64,000 nt of DNA from Bordetella petrii. GTDB lineage: Bacteria > Pseudomonadota > Gammaproteobacteria > Burkholderiales > Burkholderiaceae_B. The stretch covers positions 930,001-994,000 of the forward strand of contig NC_010170.1 of assembly GCF_000067205.1 (NCBI RefSeq), read 5' to 3'. Positions 40,994-49,628 of this stretch are shown one piece after another. The notes beneath the pieces are model-generated. The model did no database searches and was not told the origin of the DNA. It saw only the letters and a list, made by a program, of their open reading frames with translations. The position numbers were made by a program, and so were the translations under genes. The stretch's first letter is position 1; every line of letters begins with the position of its first letter.

Positions 40994-41067
40994 CGCCTGT
41001 CGCGGGAAACAGGGCAGACAGAGCAGGCCGCGCCAGCTGTCTGCCCGGCGCCGTGCGCACCGCGCTA

Positions 41068-41205
41068 TTACGCCTGCGGCACATGCACGCCCGGCACGCC
41101 CAATTCGTCTAGCGTGGGCACGTCTTTCAACGCCTCGGAGCGATGTCCGCCGGCCAGCGCCAGGGCCTTGACTTTGCCCGACGCCAGGAGAGGGTAGGCG
41201 CTGAG
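41068..41205 (-). pseudogene. Remnant of a Bug-family (TctC) binding-protein gene
   Basis: About 45 codons reading LLASGKVKALALAGGHRSEA, then DVPTLDELGVPGVHV and a stop. This matches the late-middle part of Bug proteins (G-K--ALA-------L-DVPT--E-G-PG, compare VPDLPTFNESGLPGF in the Bug protein at 28409). The N-terminal two thirds and the normal C-terminus are absent. It abuts the 3' end of the LysR gene; in Bordetella relatives Bug genes often pair with LysR genes, so this may be the decayed former target. Confidence 0.55.
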
Positions 41206-41218
41206 CGCGCGGCCGGGC

Positions 41219-42142
41219 TTAGTCGGCTGGGTCCAGCCAGGGCCGCAGGAATTCCATGAATACCCGCGTCTTGGCCGGCACCACGGGCGACGGGAAAATC
41301 GCGAATACCGGCAGCGGCTCGGTGCTCCAGCCGGGCAGTATCTGCCGCAGCGCGTTGCGGCCAATAATAGGCGCCAGCGCCCGGCAGTTCGGCAGCCGCG
41401 TGATGCCCAGCCCCAGCCCGGACAGCGTGCCGATGACGCTGATGTTGTTACCCGCGATGGAACCCTGCACCGTGACGCGCTCGGTGCGGTCGCCGTTGCG
41501 CAGTGTCCATACCGAATGCTCGCGATCGATGGCCGTGCGCAGGCATTCGTGGGCCGACAGGTCGGCCGGCTGCCGCGGCTCGCCGTGGGTCTGCAGATAA
41601 TCGGCCGATGCGTACAGGTAGCTGTCCAGTGTGGCGATTTGCTGCACCGTCGGGTCTTCCGTGGCAAGCTCGGCCGCCACTTGCTCGCGGCCGAACCGCA
41701 ACGCGACATCGAAGGGGCCGCCCTGTGAGTTCTCGGTCGGTTTCAGGCTGAGGTCGAATTCGCATTCCAGGTCGGGGTAGCGTTCAGTGAACGCCTGGAG
41801 CGCTTCGGGCAGCAGCCAGATGGCCATGCTGTAGGGAATGGAGATGCTCAGGCGCCCTTGTGGGCGCGCCGACAGCGTCAGCAACTGTTCGTGCGCGAGA
41901 CGCGCCTCGTCGACCAACCCCTGGCAGCGGCGCAGGTATGCCGCGCCGGCGTCGGTAAGTTCCAGGCGCCGCGTATTGCGGTTGATGAGTCGCAATCCGA
42001 TGGCCTGTTCCAACTGGCCGATGCGGCGCGATAGGGTGGAAGTCGGCATGGACAGCGCGCGCGCGGCCATGCTGAAACTCTTGCGGCGGGCGACTTCAAC
42101 GAACAGCGCAATATCGTTCAACTGGATGGGACTGGATTCCAT
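41219..42142 (-). CDS. LysR-family transcriptional regulator
   Basis: 307-residue LysR regulator of the group that includes AaeR/DsdC-like close paralogues. The N-terminal helix-turn-helix reads DIALFVEVARRKSFSMAARAL, then STLSRRIGQLEQAIGLRLINR. The effector domain begins GRLSISIPYSMAIWLLPEAL. It is divergent from a glycosyltransferase gene across a 250-bp AT-richer gap and next to a Bug remnant. The original target may be gone; autoregulation through the dyad at 42216 is possible. Confidence 0.9.
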   Translation of the reverse strand: MESSPIQLNDIALFVEVARRKSFSMAARALSMPTSTLSRRIGQLEQAIGLRLINRNTRRLELTDAGAAYLRRCQGLVDEARLAHEQLLTLSARPQGRLSISIPYSMAIWLLPEALQAFTERYPDLECEFDLSLKPTENSQGGPFDVALRFGREQVAAELATEDPTVQQIATLDSYLYASADYLQTHGEPRQPADLSAHECLRTAIDREHSVWTLRNGDRTERVTVQGSIAGNNISVIGTLSGLGLGITRLPNCRALAPIIGRNALRQILPGWSTEPLPVFAIFPSPVVPAKTRVFMEFLRPWLDPAD

Positions 42143-42215
42143 GGCTATTCCGTATGAGCCGCCCGAGTTTACCGCCGGCCGCGTGAGTTCCGGATCGCCG
42201 CGACGCGGGGGCCAT

Positions 42216-42257
42216 TACCGTATTCGGTATAAATATGGAAAAACAAGACAAATTTGT
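42216..42257. promoter_or_regulatory. Two dyads in the lysR/glycosyltransferase intergenic region
   Basis: TACCG-TATT-CGGTA (42216-42229) and the perfect palindrome ACAAATTTGT (42248-42257) lie in an AT-rich patch within the 250-bp gap between divergent genes. The rest of the gap (42143-42392) shows nothing else I can name. LysR binding is inferred. Confidence 0.4.
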
Positions 42258-42392
42258 TTGCAAAATGGACGAGCCTCGATGAGTTGGTTTCTCGCATATC
42301 CCATACACTGGAGCCCTTGTTTTTACCCATAATCAATTAGACCGTCGCCTTAGACCGTCGCAGTTTGTCCTGTCGCGAACCGGCTCCAGCGC

Positions 42393-43328
42393 ATGAGTGA
42401 CCCGCATCACATGTTCACGGTACTGACGCCCACCTACAACCGGGCCGCCACGTTGTACCGTGTGTATGAATCCCTACGGCGGCAGACCTGTCGTGACTTC
42501 GAATGGCTGGTCGTGGATGATGGTTCCACTGACCGCACCCACGAGGCCGTGCTCGCCTGGCAGGCGCAGGCCGATTTCCCCATTCGCTACGTGTGGCAGA
42601 AAAACCGCCACAAGAAAACCGCATTCAATCGCGGCGTGCGCGAGGCGCGCGGCGAGTTCGTGGTCACGCTGGATAGCGACGACGAAATTCCGCCGCGGGC
42701 GCTGCAGATCCTGCAAGAAGCCTGGGACGCTATTGCACCCGGGCAGCGCGAGGGTTATGTGGGCGTGACCGGCCTGTGCGCCCGCCCCGACGGTACCATC
42801 GTGGGCGACGCCTTTCCTCAGGATGTTTTCGATACGTCGGCGGTCGAGATGTATTTCCGCCATCGCATCAAGGGCGAGAAATTCGGCAGCATGCGCACCG
42901 ACGTTTTGCGCCGCTTCCCGTTTCCCGAAGACGTGGAAGGCTTCGTGCCCGAAAGCCTGATCTGGTGGGCCATGGCGCGCGCCGGCTATCTGAACCGCTG
43001 CATCAACCAGGTGGTGCGCATCTACCATCCCAGCCCCGATGGCCTGAGCCGCGGCGCCGTGTCGGTGCGCAACAATGCGCAGGGCCTGTACCTGCTGGCC
43101 TGGGACATCCTGGAACACCACATGGACTGGTTCCGCTACCGGCCCAAGGAATTCCTGATGGCCGCCGCGCGCTACACGCGGTTCCGGCTCGACCTGAAGT
43201 ATTCCGGCCTGCCTACCGCCGTGCAGGCCTACCGCCTGACGGTTCCCTCCGCGAGGGCCCTGGTGGCCGTGATGTGGCCGCTGGGCTACGCGCTGTATTG
43301 GCGCGACCGGCGGCGCGGGCTGGCGTAG
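42393..43328 (+). CDS. Family 2 glycosyltransferase
   Basis: 311-residue GT-A-fold glycosyltransferase. The nucleotide-sugar site is FTVLTPTYNRAATLYRVYES with LVVDDGSTDRTHEAV, and the metal-binding DXD-type motif is TLDSDDEIPPRAL. A later VEGFVPESLIWWAMARAGYL holds the expected catalytic acidic residue. No membrane segment is evident before the C-terminal region, where a short hydrophobic stretch (VAVMWPLGYALYW) may anchor it. The initial ATG at 42393 lacks a clear ribosome site; ATG 42411 (MFTVLTPTYN) is an alternative. It stands alone, without other polysaccharide genes. Confidence 0.87.
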   Translation: MSDPHHMFTVLTPTYNRAATLYRVYESLRRQTCRDFEWLVVDDGSTDRTHEAVLAWQAQADFPIRYVWQKNRHKKTAFNRGVREARGEFVVTLDSDDEIPPRALQILQEAWDAIAPGQREGYVGVTGLCARPDGTIVGDAFPQDVFDTSAVEMYFRHRIKGEKFGSMRTDVLRRFPFPEDVEGFVPESLIWWAMARAGYLNRCINQVVRIYHPSPDGLSRGAVSVRNNAQGLYLLAWDILEHHMDWFRYRPKEFLMAAARYTRFRLDLKYSGLPTAVQAYRLTVPSARALVAVMWPLGYALYWRDRRRGLA

Positions 43329-43343
43329 CCGGCCGGCGCGACC

Positions 43344-43847
43344 TCAGCGCGGGCCGGGGCCGCCGGGCCCGACCTCGTCGCCATCTTCGTCTTCATCGTC
43401 CTCGTCATCGTCGTCGTCATCATCCGGCAGCGGCTCGTCGGTCAGCGCGAACGGCAGCACATCGGCCAGATCATCAGACCAGGCGGCCTCTTCGCCGGAT
43501 TGATCCAGCTTCACGAAGCGCTCGCCCTCGGCCAGGGTGATCTGCACGGCCCACAGGTACAGGCAGTCGTACGCGTCGTTGTCGGCCGGGTCCAGGCCGC
43601 CGCGATTGCCCAGCAGGCGGGCTTGCGGGCCGCCTAGCTGCACGTGGGGCTGGTCGTCGGCGACGGCGCCCTGGGCCAGCGGCACGCCGAAGGTGACCCA
43701 CTCGGTGCCCTCGTCGCCGAGCACAACCTCGGCCAGCACGGGTTTGCCCATATAGGCGCTGAGCGCGTCGGCGGTCTTGGCCAGCATGTCGAGTTCTTGC
43801 GGGCTGAAGTGCCCCGGCGAGGCGGGCGTAGGGGTGGAAGCGGACAT
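43344..43847 (-). CDS. Conserved hypothetical protein with acidic C-terminal tail
   Basis: 167 residues. The first 125 form a globular part containing LDMLAKTADALSAYMGKPVL, LAEVVLGDEGTEWVTFGVPL and CLYLWAVQITLAEGERFVKL. The last 40 include a run of about 20 nearly uninterrupted Asp/Glu residues, then a Gly/Pro end. I do not recognise a named domain. The acidic tail could act as an interaction arm or DNA mimic (inference). Convergent with the glycosyltransferase (15 bp) and divergent from the EamA gene. Codon use fits its neighbours. Confidence 0.75.
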   Translation of the reverse strand: MSASTPTPASPGHFSPQELDMLAKTADALSAYMGKPVLAEVVLGDEGTEWVTFGVPLAQGAVADDQPHVQLGGPQARLLGNRGGLDPADNDAYDCLYLWAVQITLAEGERFVKLDQSGEEAAWSDDLADVLPFALTDEPLPDDDDDDDEDDEDEDGDEVGPGGPGPR

Positions 43848-43983
43848 GAAAATTCCTGTCAGGGCGCGGCCGGGCCGCGCAAATGCGTGAATGCCGCCAT
43901 TGTCGCGCGTTTCCGCCGATGTTTCCCGGCCCTGGCGGCCAGGGCGCTAATATCGCGGCTTTGCTTCACGCTTTGCCTGTTTC

Positions 43984-44889
43984 ATGCCCGATGCCTCTCC
44001 CGCGCCGTCCGCGCGCCATATGTTGCTGCCGCTCATGGCGGCGCTGATCTGGTCCTTGAACATGGTAGTGACCAAGATGGCGGCCAGCGTCATCGAGCCG
44101 GCTGCCATCGGCTTCTACCGCTGGGTGCTGGCGGCGCTGCTGCTGACGCCGTTCGCGCTGCCGCGCGTACTGCGCAACTGGCACGCCATCGCGCCCCACC
44201 TGGGCAAGCTGGCCGTGCTGGGCGCGCTGGGCATGGCCTTGTACCAGGGCCTGACCTATGTCGCGGCCGCCACCACCACCGCCACCAATATGGGCATCAT
44301 TACCGCCATGGTGCCGCTGCTCACGATCATCCTGGGCAGCCTGGTGCTGCGCGAGCGCCCCGCGGCCACGGCGGTGCTGGGCGGCGCCTTGTCGCTGGCG
44401 GGCCTGGGCGTGCTGCTGGGCGAGGGCGATCCGCTGCGCCTGCTCGAAGTGGGCGGCAGCTTTGGCGACGCCCTGATGGGGCTGGCGGCGCTGGCTTACG
44501 CCATGTACGGCGTGCTGCTGCGCCGCTGGCCTTTGCCGATAGGCATGTGGCAGTCCCTGTACGTGCAGGTGCTGTTCGGCATCGCGCTGCAGTTGCCGTC
44601 GTTTCTGCTGGCCCCGGCCTCGCCGCTGAATGCCGGCAACATCCCGCTGGTGCTGTACGCGGGCATTTTCCCGTCTTTGTTCGCGCCCTATCTGTGGATG
44701 CAGGGCGTGCGCCACCTGGGCCCCAACCGCACCAGCATTTTCCTGAACCTGATGCCGGTGGCCACCGTGGCCATTGCCGCCGTCATGCTGGGCGAGGTGC
44801 CGCATGCGTACCACGTGGCGGGCGGCCTGATGGCGCTGGCCGGCGTCAGCCTGGCGCAGTGGCGCCCGCGCCGGACGGCGCCGCGCTAG
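43984..44889 (+). CDS. EamA/DMT-family transporter
   Basis: 301-residue drug/metabolite transporter with ten predicted helices in two EamA repeats. Repeat 1 opens LLPLMAALIWSLNMVVTKMA and contains FYRWVLAALLLTPFALP; repeat 2 opens MGLAALAYAMYGVLLRRW and ends NLMPVATVAIAAVMLGEV. These carriers export amino acids, nucleotides or drugs; the substrate is not predictable. ettA follows 75 bp on, the same direction. Confidence 0.9.
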   Translation: MPDASPAPSARHMLLPLMAALIWSLNMVVTKMAASVIEPAAIGFYRWVLAALLLTPFALPRVLRNWHAIAPHLGKLAVLGALGMALYQGLTYVAAATTTATNMGIITAMVPLLTIILGSLVLRERPAATAVLGGALSLAGLGVLLGEGDPLRLLEVGGSFGDALMGLAALAYAMYGVLLRRWPLPIGMWQSLYVQVLFGIALQLPSFLLAPASPLNAGNIPLVLYAGIFPSLFAPYLWMQGVRHLGPNRTSIFLNLMPVATVAIAAVMLGEVPHAYHVAGGLMALAGVSLAQWRPRRTAPR

Positions 44890-44964
44890 CCCGGGAGGAG
44901 GGCAGCGGCCCGATCCGGCCTACAATCATTGCTTCCCCTTGATTCATCTTTTGCATACGAGCCC

Positions 44965-46638
44965 ATGGCCCAATACGTCTACACCATGAACCGCGTTGGC
45001 AAGATCGTGCCGCCCAAGCGGCAGATCCTGCGCGATATTTCCCTTTCGTTTTTCCCCGGTGCCAAGATCGGCGTGCTGGGCCTGAACGGCTCGGGCAAGT
45101 CGACGCTGCTCAAGATCATGGCCGGCGTCGACAAGGAAATCGAAGGCGAAGCCGTGCCCATGCCGGGCCTGAACATCGGCTACCTGCCGCAAGAACCGCA
45201 GCTCGATCCGGCCCACACCGTGCGCCAGGCCGTCGAAGAAGGGCTGGGCGCGGTGGTGCAGGCCAAGAAGCGCCTGGATGAAGTCTACGCGGCGTATGCC
45301 GAGCCCGACGCCGATTTCGACGCGCTGGCCGCCGAGCAGGCCGAGCTCGAAGCCGTCATCGCGGCGGCGGCTTCCAGTGGCGCCGACGACATCGAGCACC
45401 AGATGGAAATCGCCGCCGACGCGCTGCGCCTGCCGCCCTGGGACGCTACGGTGGGCAATCTGTCGGGCGGTGAAAAGCGCCGCGTGGCGCTGTGCCGGCT
45501 GCTGCTGTCCAAGCCCGACATGCTGCTGCTGGACGAACCCACCAACCACCTCGACGCCGAAAGCGTCGAATGGCTGGAGCAGTTCCTGCACAAGTTTCCG
45601 GGCACGGTGGTGGGCGTTACCCACGACCGCTACTTCCTCGACAACGCGGCCGAGTGGATTCTCGAACTCGATCGCGGCCATGGCATTCCCTGGAAGGGCA
45701 ACTACAGCTCGTGGCTCGAACAGAAGGAAGCGCGCCTCAAGCAGGAAGAAGCCGCCGAATCCGCGCGCCAGAAAACCATCAAGAAAGAACTCGAGTGGGT
45801 GCGCCAGAATCCCAAGGGCCGCCAGGCCAAGGCCAAGGCGCGCCTGTCGCGCTTTGAAGAGCTGTCTTCGTACGAATACCAGAAGCGCAACGAAACCCAG
45901 GAAATCTTCATTCCCGTGGGCGAACGCCTGGGCAATGAGGTCATCGAGTTCAACAACGTCAGCAAGGCCTATGGCGACCGCCTGCTGATCGACAACCTCA
46001 GTTTCAAGGTGCCGCCGGGCGCTATTGTTGGCATCATCGGCGCCAACGGCGCCGGCAAGTCGACGCTGTTCCGCATGATCGCCGGGCGCGAGCAACCCGA
46101 TTCGGGCACCATCGCCATCGGCCAGACCGTGAAGCTGGCTTTCGTCGACCAGTCGCGCGATTCGCTGCAAGACAACAAGACCGTGTTCGACGCGGTGTCC
46201 GACGGCGCCGACCTGCTCACCGTGGGTAAGTTCGAGATGTCCTCGCGCGCATACCTGGGCCGCTTCAACTTCAAGGGCGCCGACCAGAACAAGATCGTCG
46301 GCCAGTTGTCGGGCGGCGAGCGCGGCCGGCTGCACCTGGCCAAGACCCTGATCGCCGGCGGCAACGTGCTGCTGCTCGACGAGCCGTCCAACGACCTGGA
46401 CGTGGAAACCCTGCGCGCGCTCGAAGACGCGCTGCTGGAATTCCCCGGCTGCGTCATGGTGATCAGCCACGACCGCTGGTTCCTCGACCGCATTGCCACG
46501 CACATTCTGGCCTTCGAAGGCGATTCGCAGGTGGTGTTCTTCGACGGCAACTACCAGGAATACGAAGCCGACAAGAAGCGCCGGCTGGGCGAAGAGGGCG
46601 CCAAGCCGCGCCGCCTGCGCTACAAGGCCCTGAAATAA
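44965..46638 (+). CDS. ettA: Energy-dependent translational throttle protein, ABC-F
   Basis: 557 residues, matching E. coli EttA (555). Two ABC domains are joined by a linker: Walker A GLNGSGKS near residue 39 with signature GNLSGGEKRRVALCRLL, and Walker A GANGAGKS near 367 with signature GQLSGGERGRLHLAKTL. The linker (KKELEWVRQNPKGRQAKAKA) is the P-site tRNA interaction motif. The N-terminus MAQYVYTMNRVGKIVPPKRQ is the family start. EttA gates the first elongation cycles of ribosomes according to ADP/ATP. No membrane partner, as expected. Confidence 0.95.
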   Translation: MAQYVYTMNRVGKIVPPKRQILRDISLSFFPGAKIGVLGLNGSGKSTLLKIMAGVDKEIEGEAVPMPGLNIGYLPQEPQLDPAHTVRQAVEEGLGAVVQAKKRLDEVYAAYAEPDADFDALAAEQAELEAVIAAAASSGADDIEHQMEIAADALRLPPWDATVGNLSGGEKRRVALCRLLLSKPDMLLLDEPTNHLDAESVEWLEQFLHKFPGTVVGVTHDRYFLDNAAEWILELDRGHGIPWKGNYSSWLEQKEARLKQEEAAESARQKTIKKELEWVRQNPKGRQAKAKARLSRFEELSSYEYQKRNETQEIFIPVGERLGNEVIEFNNVSKAYGDRLLIDNLSFKVPPGAIVGIIGANGAGKSTLFRMIAGREQPDSGTIAIGQTVKLAFVDQSRDSLQDNKTVFDAVSDGADLLTVGKFEMSSRAYLGRFNFKGADQNKIVGQLSGGERGRLHLAKTLIAGGNVLLLDEPSNDLDVETLRALEDALLEFPGCVMVISHDRWFLDRIATHILAFEGDSQVVFFDGNYQEYEADKKRRLGEEGAKPRRLRYKALK

Positions 46639-46644
46639 CGGCGT

Positions 46645-46669
46645 GCCCCGGCCCTTTCCGGGCCGGGGC
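46645..46669. other. GC-rich hairpin downstream of ettA
   Basis: GCCCCGGCCC-TTTCC-GGGCCGGGGC, perfect 10-bp arms, begins 6 bases after the ettA stop. No T-run follows, so it is more likely an mRNA 3' stabiliser or a Rho-dependent pause site than an intrinsic terminator. Confidence 0.5.
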
Positions 46670-46703
46670 GCATCGCGCGGCGAACGACTGAAACGAGGCC
46701 CCC

Positions 46704-47237
46704 ATGCTGCTGCAAGCCACCGATTCGACGCTGCTGATCGTCGACATGCAGGAACGCCTGATGCCGGCCATCGCGCACGGCGCCGAGCAGGCCGGAGTTG
46801 TCGAGCGGCTGGCGCAGGGCGCGCGCCTGCTGGATGTTCCGGTGGTCGCCACCGAGCACGCCAGCGACGCCCTGGGCCACACCATCGAGCCATTGCGCGG
46901 CCTGACGCAGGCGGTATTTCAAAAACGGCATTTTTCCGCGGCTCGCGAGCCCGGCTTCGATGCCTGGTTGCCCGCCGCGCGACGCAGCGTGCTGGTGGTC
47001 GGATGGGAGGCGCATGTCTGTGTGCTGCAAACCATTGTGGGGCTGCTCGAACTGAATTACCGAGCAGTGCTGGTGTCCGATGGCGTCGGCTCGCGCCGGC
47101 CCGCCGACCAGCACGCGGGCATGCGCCGCATGCGCGCCGCGGGGGCCACCGTGGTCACCGCCGAAATGGCTTTGTTCGAGTGGATGGAGAGCTGCGACCA
47201 TCCCCGCTTCCGCGACGTGTTACGTTTAGTGAAATAA
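46704..47237 (+). CDS. Isochorismatase-family cysteine hydrolase
   Basis: 177-residue isochorismatase-fold hydrolase of the YcaC-like group. The catalytic Asp is in STLLIVDMQERLMPAI (near residue 14), a Lys is at FQKRHFSAAREPGF, and the nucleophilic Cys is in GWEAHVCVLQTIVGLLE. Relatives act on amides or carbamates; the exact substrate is unknown. It follows ettA by 65 bp with a GC-rich hairpin between, and precedes a lipoprotein gene with its own upstream region. Confidence 0.9.
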   Translation: MLLQATDSTLLIVDMQERLMPAIAHGAEQAGVVERLAQGARLLDVPVVATEHASDALGHTIEPLRGLTQAVFQKRHFSAAREPGFDAWLPAARRSVLVVGWEAHVCVLQTIVGLLELNYRAVLVSDGVGSRRPADQHAGMRRMRAAGATVVTAEMALFEWMESCDHPRFRDVLRLVK

Positions 47238-47442
47238 GCCGCCCGCCGGGCAACATCTACGCCCGTTATCCTGTCCGTGGCCTACCCATGGATACAATTT
47301 ATGGGCATCCCTAACAGCACAATGCGGCGCTTTTTGCGATTCTGAAGGTTCAAAAGTTTGTAGGGGACGCCGTAGTGCCTGCTTGTCTGGCCCAGTCTGA
47401 TTCCAGCGCGTTGTCCCAGGCACAAAAAACAGGAGCCTCATC

Positions 47443-47667
47443 ATGATGAAAATCGGAACCTTCGCAAAAATCAGTACAGCCATTGTGTTGGCGGCATCCG
47501 TCGCGGGATGCTCGTCGTGGGACAGCATGAACCGCCGCCAGAAAAGCACGGTCGGAGGCGCCGCCATCGGCGGTGTGGCCGGCGCGGTGATCAGCGGCGG
47601 CGGCGTCCTGGGCACGGTGGGGGGCGCCGCGCTAGGCGGCATCATCGGCGACCAGGTCGGCAAGTAA
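47443..47667 (+). CDS. Small glycine-zipper lipoprotein (OsmB-like)
   Basis: 74 residues. A signal peptide ends in the lipobox SVAGC with Cys23 as lipidation site. The mature part has SSWDSMNRRQKSTVGGAAIG and a glycine zipper of GG-IGG-AGA--SGGG repeats ending IIGDQVGK, as in OsmB/SlyB-type envelope lipoproteins. The ATG has CAGGAG 7 bases upstream; a second ATG follows it directly. The 205-bp upstream region (47238-47442) holds no gene and probably its promoter. A good hairpin terminator follows the stop. Confidence 0.88.
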   Translation: MMKIGTFAKISTAIVLAASVAGCSSWDSMNRRQKSTVGGAAIGGVAGAVISGGGVLGTVGGAALGGIIGDQVGK

Positions 47668-47692
47668 GCCGCGCCCGTCTCGCGGGCAACCC

Positions 47693-47730
47693 AGGGCCTG
47701 AGCCCGGCGTCGCGCCGGCTCAGGCCCTTT
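47693..47730 (+). terminator. Rho-independent-type terminator after the lipoprotein gene
   Basis: A perfect 12-bp stem (AGGGCCTGAGCC against GGCTCAGGCCCT; 47693-47704 and 47717-47728) with a GC-rich loop, ending in TTT and a later GCTTTGC. The T-run is short, so efficiency is uncertain. Confidence 0.6.
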
Positions 47731-47784
47731 GCTTTGCGTTGCCCGCCCAGTGTCCGCCCGCGACGGCGGGCCGCGGCCTGCGGT

Positions 47785-48345
47785 TCATTCGCCGTTGGTG
47801 ACGAGAATGATGCGCGACACCAGTTCGGCGGTGTTCTTGGCGTTGAGCTTGCGCATCAACCGGCCCCGGTGCACCTCGACCGTGCGGTGCGAAATGCCCA
47901 GCTCGGATGCGGTTTCCTTGCAGGTGAGCCCGTTGACGATGAAGCCCGCGATTTCCTGTTCGCGCGGCGTCAGCGAGGCCGTCTTGCTGGGCCGGTGCTG
48001 GATGCGGTCGAAGTTCCAGATCATCAGGCTGAAGGGGTCTTGCGGCGTCAGCGTGACGCCGCGCGCACGGGCCCAGAAAATTTCTTTGCTGCGATGCTGC
48101 ATGAAGCGCTCGTCTTCATACGCGGTGTTGTGGCGCAGCGCGTTCAGGCAGCGTTCGCCGATTTCGTAGTAGTCGGCGCTGCACGGATAGAGCTTCAGGA
48201 TGAGCTCGCCGGTGAGTTCTTCGACCGAATAGCCGAACAACGACGCGAACGCCTTGTTGCAGCGCAGGATGCGCCGATGCTCGGTCATGATCAGCGGCGA
48301 GGGCGATTCGCGGAACGCCAGTTCTTCCAGTTGTGTCTCAGTCAT
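47785..48345 (-). CDS. PAS-LuxR transcriptional regulator
   Basis: 186-residue regulator. A PAS domain fills residues 5-115 (ESPSPLIMTEHRRILRCNKA, then FGYSVEELTGELI). The LuxR/GerE helix-turn-helix spans about residues 123-180 (LTPREQEIAGFIVNGLTCKE, then ELGISHRTVEVHRGRLMRKL). No receiver domain, so a small-molecule or redox signal through PAS is more likely than phosphorylation. ATG 48345 is taken; an upstream in-frame start adds 12 residues with no family support. Divergent from the thiolase gene, so it probably controls the catabolic cluster at 48446-55110. Confidence 0.9.
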   Translation of the reverse strand: MTETQLEELAFRESPSPLIMTEHRRILRCNKAFASLFGYSVEELTGELILKLYPCSADYYEIGERCLNALRHNTAYEDERFMQHRSKEIFWARARGVTLTPQDPFSLMIWNFDRIQHRPSKTASLTPREQEIAGFIVNGLTCKETASELGISHRTVEVHRGRLMRKLNAKNTAELVSRIILVTNGE

Positions 48346-48348
48346 ATG

Positions 48349-48360
48349 CGTAGAACTACG
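48349..48360. promoter_or_regulatory. Short dyad in the luxR/thiolase divergent promoter region
   Basis: CGTAG-AA-CTACG, perfect arms, starts 4 bases upstream of the luxR start codon. More ACGTA-type motifs (TACGTATG at 48358, GTACGTATGG at 48390) follow in the same 100-bp gap. They could be binding sites of the PAS-LuxR protein (inference). Confidence 0.4.
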
Positions 48361-48445
48361 TATGTTGATACGTGTGTGCACTTATAGACGTACGTATGGC
48401 GAGTGCCCATCATATGCCAAAAGAACCGTCATGCGGAGGAGCATC

Positions 48446-49624
48446 ATGAACAGGCACACCGTTTCGCTGGTCGGCAGCGGCCACACCAAATTCGGCCGGC
48501 TCGACGCGCTCAGGCTCGAAGACCTCATCGTCAGCGCGGCGCGCGAAGCCATGGACGACGCGGGCGTGCCCGCCAGCGAAGTCGACGCGGTCTTTCTCGG
48601 GCACTTCAATTCCGGCATGGTCAGCGACGGCTTTGCATCGTCGCTCATTCACCAGGCCTCGCCCGACCTGCGGTTCAAGCCGGCCGTGCGCTGCGAGAAC
48701 GCCTGCGCGTCCGGCGCCGCCGCAATCGCCGCCGGCGTGGCGGCCATCCAGGCCGGCCAGGCCGAGATCGTGCTGGTGGTGGGCGCCGAAAAAATGACCC
48801 ACAACACCACGGCCGACGTCACGCGCGCGCTGGCGGGCGCCGGCTACCAGAACGACGCCGACGAAGCCGCGCTGAGTTTTCCGCAGGTCTTCGCGCGGGC
48901 CGCGCAAGAATACACGCGCCGCTACCGCGATCCGCTGCCGGCCATGGCCGCCATTGCGTCCAAGAACCACGGCAATGCCATGCGCAACCCGCTGGCGCAA
49001 ATGCACCGGGCGCTCGACGTCGAGGCCTGCAACACGGTGTCGGACCGCAATCCCCTGATCGCGCCGCCGCTGCGGCTGACCGACTGCTCGCTGGTCACTG
49101 ACGGCGCGGCCGCGGTCATACTGGCCAGCGCCGAGCGGGCGCGCAGTTTTCCGCGCGAAGTCGCCCTGCGCAGCCTGGCGCATGTCAGCGACCTGCTGCC
49201 CATGTCCGCGCGCGATTTCCTGGCCTTCGAAGGGCCGCGCAAGGCCATCGGCGACGCCCTGGCCGGCGCCGGCATCCAGCTTCGCGACCTGGATTTCGCC
49301 GAAGTGCACGACTGCTTCACCATCGCCGAATTGCTCATCTACGAAGCCATGGGGCTGGCGCCGGCAGGCGAGGGACACCGCGTGCTGGACGACGGCACCG
49401 TCATGCGCGGCGGCGCGCTGCCGGTGAACCTGTCTGGCGGCCTGAAGGCCAAGGGGCATCCGGTGGGCGCCACGGGCGTGTCCATGCATGCGCTGGGTTT
49501 CCGCCAGCTTACCGGGCGCGCGGGCGAGATGCAGGTCGACGGCGCGTCGCTCGGCCTGGTGTTCAACATGGGGGGCGCGGCGGTGGCCAATTACGCCTCG
49601 GTTCTTGAAGCAAAGCGGGCGTAG
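48446..49624 (+). CDS. Thiolase-family acyltransferase (SCP-x type)
   Basis: 392-residue thiolase-fold protein. The nucleophilic Cys is in CENACASGAAAIAAG near residue 86; a catalytic His is in EVHDCFTIAELL and the second Cys/His loop reads GGLKAKGHPVGATGVSMHAL. This pattern is the SCP-x/'acetyl-CoA acetyltransferase-like' group often found in aromatic or steroid-acid catabolic clusters. A GGAGGAGC ribosome site precedes ATG 48446. It is 4 bp before the acyl-CoA ligase gene, so they share a transcript. Confidence 0.9.
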   Translation: MNRHTVSLVGSGHTKFGRLDALRLEDLIVSAAREAMDDAGVPASEVDAVFLGHFNSGMVSDGFASSLIHQASPDLRFKPAVRCENACASGAAAIAAGVAAIQAGQAEIVLVVGAEKMTHNTTADVTRALAGAGYQNDADEAALSFPQVFARAAQEYTRRYRDPLPAMAAIASKNHGNAMRNPLAQMHRALDVEACNTVSDRNPLIAPPLRLTDCSLVTDGAAAVILASAERARSFPREVALRSLAHVSDLLPMSARDFLAFEGPRKAIGDALAGAGIQLRDLDFAEVHDCFTIAELLIYEAMGLAPAGEGHRVLDDGTVMRGGALPVNLSGGLKAKGHPVGATGVSMHALGFRQLTGRAGEMQVDGASLGLVFNMGGAAVANYASVLEAKRA

Positions 49625-49628
49625 GCCA

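Noticed and set aside
46645..46669. Intrinsic terminator of ettA
   Set aside because: The hairpin is strong but no T-run follows it; recorded as a hairpin only.
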